From: Euperipatoides rowelli
Taxonomy: Eukaryota > Onychophora > Udeonychophora > Euonychophora > Peripatopsidae
Reading direction: 5' to 3' (one strand)
Assembly: GCA_003024985.2 (NCBI GenBank)
Contig: PXIH01S0014813.1
Length of the DNA stretch: 11,109 bases
Shown: positions 8,268-11,109 of the stretch, piece by piece
How the letters are laid out: each line of letters begins with the position of its first letter
How positions within the stretch are numbered: position 1 is the stretch's first letter
Program-made: the position numbers and the translations under genes
Notes under the pieces: model-generated
Database searches by the model: none
Told to the model about the DNA's origin: nothing
Seen by the model: only the letters and a program-made list of their open reading frames with translations

Positions 8268-8502
8268 CGGTCATTTCCTATTTTTAAAAGCAGCATAGGC
8301 TACTGATTTGTTTATGATTGTCAAAATGATGACTTGGGGTCAATATTCTACTTATTTTTCTTTAAGTTAATATTAATCGTAGAAAGGCATTGTAGCCTAC
8401 CATATTTAAATAGAGTGTATATTACTTGAAATAAAGGTGATTCATTATGTGCTTAATTTTAAATTATTTAATGAACACTAATATTAACCATAACAAAGAT
8501 AC
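8268..8502. other. AT-rich flank of the retrotransposon, no gene seen
   Basis: This stretch separates the 33-bp tandem repeat from the 3' LTR. It has TAGGCTA/TAGCCTA words but no coding remnant. The bases just outside the LTR (GATAC, 8498-8502) are one side of the expected target-site duplication. The other side lies beyond the truncated end and cannot be checked. Confidence 0.55.
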
Positions 8503-8648
8503 TGTGAAGTGTACAACTTTAACATAAGAACAGTTCTAGCCACGTTAATGCATTTGTGTTGTGCATGCTCAAGTCTCTTTTAGTTACATAAAGAGTATGG
8601 CCAATTATTATAAGGTTGGCTTGGGTTATGCCAATAGCATATGACACA
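8503..8648 (-). repeat. 3' LTR of the Ty3/gypsy element
   Basis: On the minus strand the unit starts TGTGTCATATG directly after the polypurine tract and ends CACTTCACA, giving TGTG...CACA termini. A TATA-like TTATAATAA lies near 8606-8616, and a TTAAAG word near 8518 is a weak candidate polyadenylation region. At about 146 bp the LTR is short for the group. The outer boundary rests on the terminal inverted bases alone, because no second LTR is in the window for comparison. The start could be 2 bp later (TGTCATATG). Confidence 0.6.
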
Positions 8649-8660
8649 CCTCCCTTTTTT
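8649..8660 (-). other. Polypurine tract (plus-strand primer site)
   Basis: On the minus strand AAAAAAGGGAGG sits immediately before the TGTG start of the LTR. This is the standard place and composition of the polypurine tract that primes second-strand synthesis in LTR retrotransposons. It confirms both the element's orientation and the inner LTR boundary. Confidence 0.8.
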
Positions 8661-8785
8661 ATTTAAATGGGTTAAGTGACAGTCATTTAGTTTTGCTGGT
8701 TTCCTGACGTTCTTACCAGATCTTGTTATATAGCAGGGTTTATGTTCTTCCTGATACGATGGTTTCAGCTTCTCTTCAGTATCTT

Positions 8786-9224
8786 TCAGTTCTTTATATT
8801 TCCATCCTTCGATCCTTGGTGGAGGATTGTGTGACAGTCGGGTTGTCTCTTGTTTCTTCTGTAGGTTCGTCCTTTTTTGTCTGTTACTAAATTTGATCTA
8901 GGTGAGATATGTCCCTGTTACAGTATGGCTGGTTCCCACCCTCGCCCCTTAACACACTATCACCTTGATTTGGTGATTTCGCTCATTTTCCATTCCTAAT
9001 ATAGTATAGTTTCTATTTTGTTCGCCTTTCCTGCATCGTTTTAGTGATGTCTTCTACTCTAGGTTTCAGAAAGTCTATTGAGGTTGGTAAGTTTGTTCTT
9101 AGAATTCGGGATATCGTACTGCCATTTGGGCTGGTGATAATGGCAATCCATCCAGAGGGCTGCATCTGTAATCCAACAGGGCTAATTGTAAGTCTTGGCC
9201 TGAAGCCTTTATTCTTTTTAGCAT
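8786..9224 (-). pseudogene. Integrase C-terminal region of the retrotransposon, broken
   Basis: From 9224 downward the minus strand reads MLKRIK, then LALLDYR (about 9190-9165) and SPAQM (about 9133-9122), the conserved helix and loop just after the catalytic core of Ty3/gypsy integrases. A frameshift near 9110 moves the reading to a frame containing LRTNLP and DFLKPR. An in-frame stop follows at 9013-9015. A third frame carries a GDSVL-like stretch (about 8960), and a fourth carries NLVTDKKGRTYRRNKRQ (about 8890-8840), the SH3-like C-terminal module seen in this group. The last frame stops at 8786-8788, leaving about 125 bp before the polypurine tract. The domain would bind DNA or chromatin during insertion. 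This copy cannot make it. Confidence 0.75.
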
Positions 9225-9240
9225 TGATTTAGCCACCCCT

Positions 9241-9589
9241 ACCATGTTTTCGCCATGCCGTTTGACTTATCAGGAATTGCTCAATTCCTCATGCATCTTG
9301 TGAACATGGTGAATAGATGACTATTATATGGAACATCCGAGATTAAAATCCTTGCTATTCCATGATTTCCGCAGAATATTTTTAATTTTTCGATTACTTC
9401 ATATGCAGTTTTAGTTTTGATTTCAATAATGTTCAACCACTTTGTCAAGTAACATTTGATTACGAGGTAATCCCTGCCATTTAGTATGCAAATGTCCGAT
9501 AGGCTACTATCACCTCGAACGGGTATTTGGGCAAGTCTCACTGTATGATTGGTTCTTTTCCTTTGTCTTTTCGAATTGGTATCTTTCAC
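9241..9589 (-). pseudogene. Integrase catalytic core of the retrotransposon, inactive
   Basis: An open frame (9589-9281, 102 residues) holds most of the RNase H-fold core that joins retrotransposon cDNA to host DNA. The first catalytic Asp is in LSDI (codon 9494-9496) and the second in ILISD (codon 9335-9337), 53 residues apart, as expected for a DDE integrase. The residues after the second Asp read VP, where this family usually has NG. A TGA at 9281-9283 ends the frame. Beyond it, still in the same frame, SNGMA (9251-9265) marks the third active-site helix, but the next codon (9248-9250) is Lys where the catalytic Glu should be, and the spacing is short (about 29 residues against the usual 35). 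Upstream the decayed zinc-binding region (about 9720-9600) is in other frames, with a recognisable LLHES at about 9675-9690. This copy is certainly dead. Confidence 0.85.
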
Positions 9590-9599
9590 AAATTGTGCG

Positions 9600-10086
9600 C
9601 TTTAGTATATTCTCTAGATCTCTCCTCATCTCTTTCCAAAATATTAGCTGCCTTGCCCTTTTTTATACCAAAGTGACTCATGAAGTAAGTTTATCATATA
9701 TTTCTTCATTACTTCAGGTATAATGACTATTTTAGAACATTAGTACACCATCATTAAGTAGGATTTGATCCTTCATTTTCCATGTCAACCTTAATTCCAC
9801 TGGGTTGCTTTCTGTGCTTTTGGCCACCCTGTTTGGCACATGTTTACTATTTGATTTAGTATTTTGTCTTTTCTAGTTTCTTTTATTTCTTGAAGTTTTT
9901 CTTTTGATATAGGGATTATTTATTTTATTGCATATTTTTTCTTTGAATATTTGCTCTTGGTCAGGCTGCTTATTTTTCACATAGTTCCTGGACAACAGGT
10001 TAGCAACGAACATATGTTTCCCTGAGAATGTATATGAGATCTAGCTATATTATATCTTAGCAACGACAGACACATTCTCTGCAGTC
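9600..10086 (-). pseudogene. Decayed RNase H-integrase linker and zinc-binding region
   Basis: This stretch lies between RNase H and the integrase core. Just after the G/C run, the minus strand carries a short RLQRMCLSLLRYN-like segment (about 10086-10045) and then LLSRNYVK (about 9995-9970). These match the end of RNase H and the linker that precedes integrase in Ty3/gypsy polyproteins. From about 9735 to 9600 a region with KKYMINLLHES can be read, the expected place of the HHCC zinc-binding domain; only one His of the pair is evident. Several frame changes and stops occur, and between about 9960 and 9740 little is recognisable beyond lysine-rich text. Confidence 0.55.
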
Positions 10087-10106
10087 GGGGGGGGGGGGGG
10101 AGGGGG
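10087..10106 (+). repeat. G run: G14-A-G5
   Basis: Fourteen G, one A and five G occur on the plus strand, equal to a C-rich tract on the coding (minus) strand of the retrotransposon. It sits where the end of the RNase H domain would be, so a proline codon stretch there has probably expanded by slippage and contributed a frame change. The length of such a run is also prone to sequencing error. Confidence 0.9.
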
Positions 10107-10109
10107 TTA

Positions 10110-10350
10110 GCTACCGTAGTTCCTTTTTTATTATTACTTCAAGTGATTTGTGGTCTGTGTGAACGATTATTTTATGACCTTATATGTAATTGTGGAATCT
10201 TTTACATCCGAAGTAGATACTAAGTAACTCTTTTTGATTTGGGCATACCTTTGCTCTGTGAATGATAGGCTCCTATAGGGAAAACCTATGGGACTACCCT
10301 CCATTAGCAGACTACATCCTATACCATCTTTACTGCTGTCAGCCTGTAGG
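10110..10350 (-). pseudogene. RNase H domain of the retrotransposon, frameshifted
   Basis: RNase H degrades the RNA strand of the RNA-DNA hybrid during reverse transcription. The first catalytic Asp is in QADSSKDG (codon 10338-10340), followed in the same frame by SFTEQRYAQI. A one-base shift in an A-run near 10231-10236 moves the reading to a frame with KELL, whose Glu (codon 10228-10230) is the second catalytic residue, then FGCKRFHNYI. After an in-frame TAA at 10180-10182 comes HTDHKSLE with the third acidic residue (codon 10153-10155). All three acidic residues therefore persist, although the domain is split between frames, is shifted relative to the preceding reverse transcriptase frame (which stops at 10394-10396), and runs into the G/C tract. 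The domain order and motifs make the assignment firm. Confidence 0.85.
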
Positions 10351-10393
10351 ATTACTGTTTTGTTGGGTCAAAACACTAATGTGGGAAGATTTG

Positions 10394-10831
10394 CTATTCT
10401 ATTTTGCACAGTGCTTTCCTTTGCTCATCCTCCCAATGCCACTGCAAATTTTTCTTTAGTAACTGTCGCATGGGAGCGGTTACTTGGGCCAACTGCGGTA
10501 TGTAGTTACTTAGATAGGTTATCATGCCCAATATGCTTTGGAGTTCTGTCTTATTTTTGGGTTCATTTAGGTTTATTATCGCTTTTATGTTTTCAGGATC
10601 AGGCTGGGCTCCCTCCTCTGAGAATATGCATCCTAAATAGTTCACATTTGGTACTTTATATTGTATCTTGTTTTTGTTGAATTTTATCCCATATTCTCTT
10701 GCCCTTCTGACGACTTCTTTCAGTGTTTGATCATGTTCTGTATCGGTATTCGCACTAGTGACTAAATTGTCGAAATATACCGTAACCCCTCTGATTTCCC
10801 CAAAAATCTGCATAGTTATACGTTGAAAGAA
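10394..10831 (-). pseudogene. C-terminal part of reverse transcriptase, 5'-truncated
   Basis: An open frame of 139 codons starts at an internal Met (10813), and the same frame extends to about 10831 with FFQR, a conserved segment just before the active site. The active-site segment VTVYFDN (YFDN at 10766-10777) corresponds to the Y-x-D-D box; the second Asp is Asn (codon 10766-10768), which should abolish polymerase activity. KFNKNKIQ and YLGCIFSEEG follow (palm and primer grip region), then ELQSILGMITYLSNYIP and APMRQLLKK of the thumb and connection. The frame ends at TAG 10394-10396 just before RNase H. The fingers and the first catalytic Asp block are missing because the copy is cut at the 10828-10858 hairpin; a stop lies just upstream at 10847-10849. 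Motif content makes Ty3/gypsy identity strong. Confidence 0.93.
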
Positions 10832-10858
10832 ATAGATGATCCTAAATCATCTATTTCT
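10828..10858. repeat. Perfect 13-bp hairpin at the retrotransposon breakpoint
   Basis: AGAAATAGATGAT (10828-10840) and its exact complement (10846-10858) enclose the 5-nt loop CCTAA. The left arm overlaps the last recognisable reverse transcriptase codons and the right arm lies outside the homology. The hairpin therefore marks the truncation point. Confidence 0.85.
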
Positions 10859-11109
10859 GGTTTAGGCCTATGTCTTTGCAAAGTTGGTTTTTTCAAAATG
10901 ACTAGATATGGAAATTGATCAAAACTTCTATATTTTCTTGTCAACTTCAACAAATTTGAATTTTCATTTAAATTAATTTGTCAAAGGTCATTATGACACT
11001 CGCCCCCTTTTAGGGAATAATTGTAATATCAGGAATGATAAATGTAATGTTAATTAAAATTTATTTAGCTTCACAATCATCCTATGGGAAAATTCTGTTA
11101 GCATACAAT
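10859..11109. other. AT-rich flank, no gene seen
   Basis: Beyond the hairpin I find no further reverse transcriptase, protease or Gag homology on either strand. A TAGGCCTA palindrome lies at 10863-10870, five bases after the hairpin. The remainder is AT-rich with stops in all frames. Confidence 0.6.

Larger units (their letters stand above)
8503..10831 (-). mobile_element. Degenerate 5'-truncated Ty3/gypsy LTR retrotransposon
   Basis: On the minus strand, domains follow the Ty3/gypsy order: end of reverse transcriptase (10831-10394), RNase H (about 10350-10110), decayed integrase zinc-binding region (about 9720-9600), integrase core (9589-9241), integrase C-terminus (about 9224-8786), polypurine tract (8660-8649) and 3' LTR (8648-8503). 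RNase H before integrase, with integrase last, is diagnostic of Ty3/gypsy as opposed to Ty1/copia. Gag, protease, the first part of reverse transcriptase and the 5' LTR are absent: recognisable sequence stops at a 13-bp hairpin at 10828-10858. At least six frameshifts or stops make it inactive. The position and order of domains are seen; clade assignment within Ty3/gypsy is not attempted. Confidence 0.9.

Noticed and set aside
8925-8950. GGTTCCCACC word resembling a tRNA internal promoter box or T-arm
   Set aside because: It lies inside the decayed integrase C-terminus and no acceptor stem or anticodon arm can be built around it.
9044-9232. Plus-strand open frame of 62 codons
   Set aside because: It is the antisense shadow of the integrase C-terminal remnant, which has clear homology on the minus strand.
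10262-10680. Two overlapping plus-strand open frames rich in Leu and Cys, resembling membrane proteins
   Set aside because: Both lie opposite the reverse transcriptase/RNase H remnant; the hydrophobic look is a by-product of the antisense reading.
8503-10831. Ty1/copia or BEL/Pao assignment of the retrotransposon
   Set aside because: RNase H precedes integrase, which excludes copia order, and the reverse transcriptase and integrase motifs are of Ty3/gypsy type; no envelope-like frame is present to suggest an errantivirus.
1-11109. A functional new defence or metabolic gene system
   Set aside because: No intact gene longer than the decayed retroelement frames is present, so nothing supports a working multi-gene system in this window.

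Overview
The window looks like AT-rich, gene-poor DNA from an invertebrate animal nuclear genome. The signs are very low coding density, remains of eukaryotic transposable elements, mononucleotide runs, three ambiguous bases (1696, 1798, 5522), and many copies of the palindrome TAGGCCTA and its relative TAGCCTA. A marine invertebrate, perhaps a crustacean, is plausible from the retroelement type and palindrome abundance, but this is a guess that I could not test. I see no intact protein-coding gene, no RNA gene and no CRISPR array.

Layout. Positions 1-75 hold a short inverted and repeated motif (GGGCTACCAT). Positions 76-1120 are AT-rich and empty. Positions 1121-1389 are bounded by roughly 40-bp terminal inverted repeats and look like a small non-autonomous DNA transposon (MITE). 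Immediately after it, 1415-1996 is a broken gene fragment of an invertebrate family that, from memory, pairs an XPG/FEN1-like nuclease region with a C-terminal cysteine-rich CXC-like zinc-binding domain. All eight first cysteines of that domain survive. Positions 1997-3738 are empty. Positions 3739-4197 are a GC-richer island that resembles a solo LTR in minus orientation. Positions 4331-4550 hold a cluster of degenerate repeats around GTTAAAAGGG, with further copies near 6134 and 6331. Positions 4664-4849 are a second weak MITE-like unit. Positions 6322-7665 are crowded with TAGGCCTA palindromes and contain two adjacent hairpins (6509-6642). Positions 7964-8060 may be a hAT-like remnant, and 8163-8267 is a 33-bp tandem repeat.

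The right end is the best supported element: a degenerate Ty3/gypsy LTR retrotransposon on the minus strand (8503 to about 10831). Read 5' to 3' on that strand it has the end of reverse transcriptase, RNase H, a degraded integrase zinc-binding region, the integrase core, the integrase C-terminus, a polypurine tract and a short 3' LTR. It is 5'-truncated at a perfect 13-bp hairpin. Its reverse transcriptase active site reads YFDN in place of YxDD, and the last acidic residue of the integrase triad is missing. Frameshifts and stops interrupt every domain after the reverse transcriptase.

No genes here can be said to work together. The window is a record of transposon insertion, decay and local palindrome accumulation. 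The parts most worth following up are the palindrome family, the dispersed GTTAAAAGGG repeat, the adjacent hairpins at 6509-6642, and the CXC-domain pseudogene beside a MITE.
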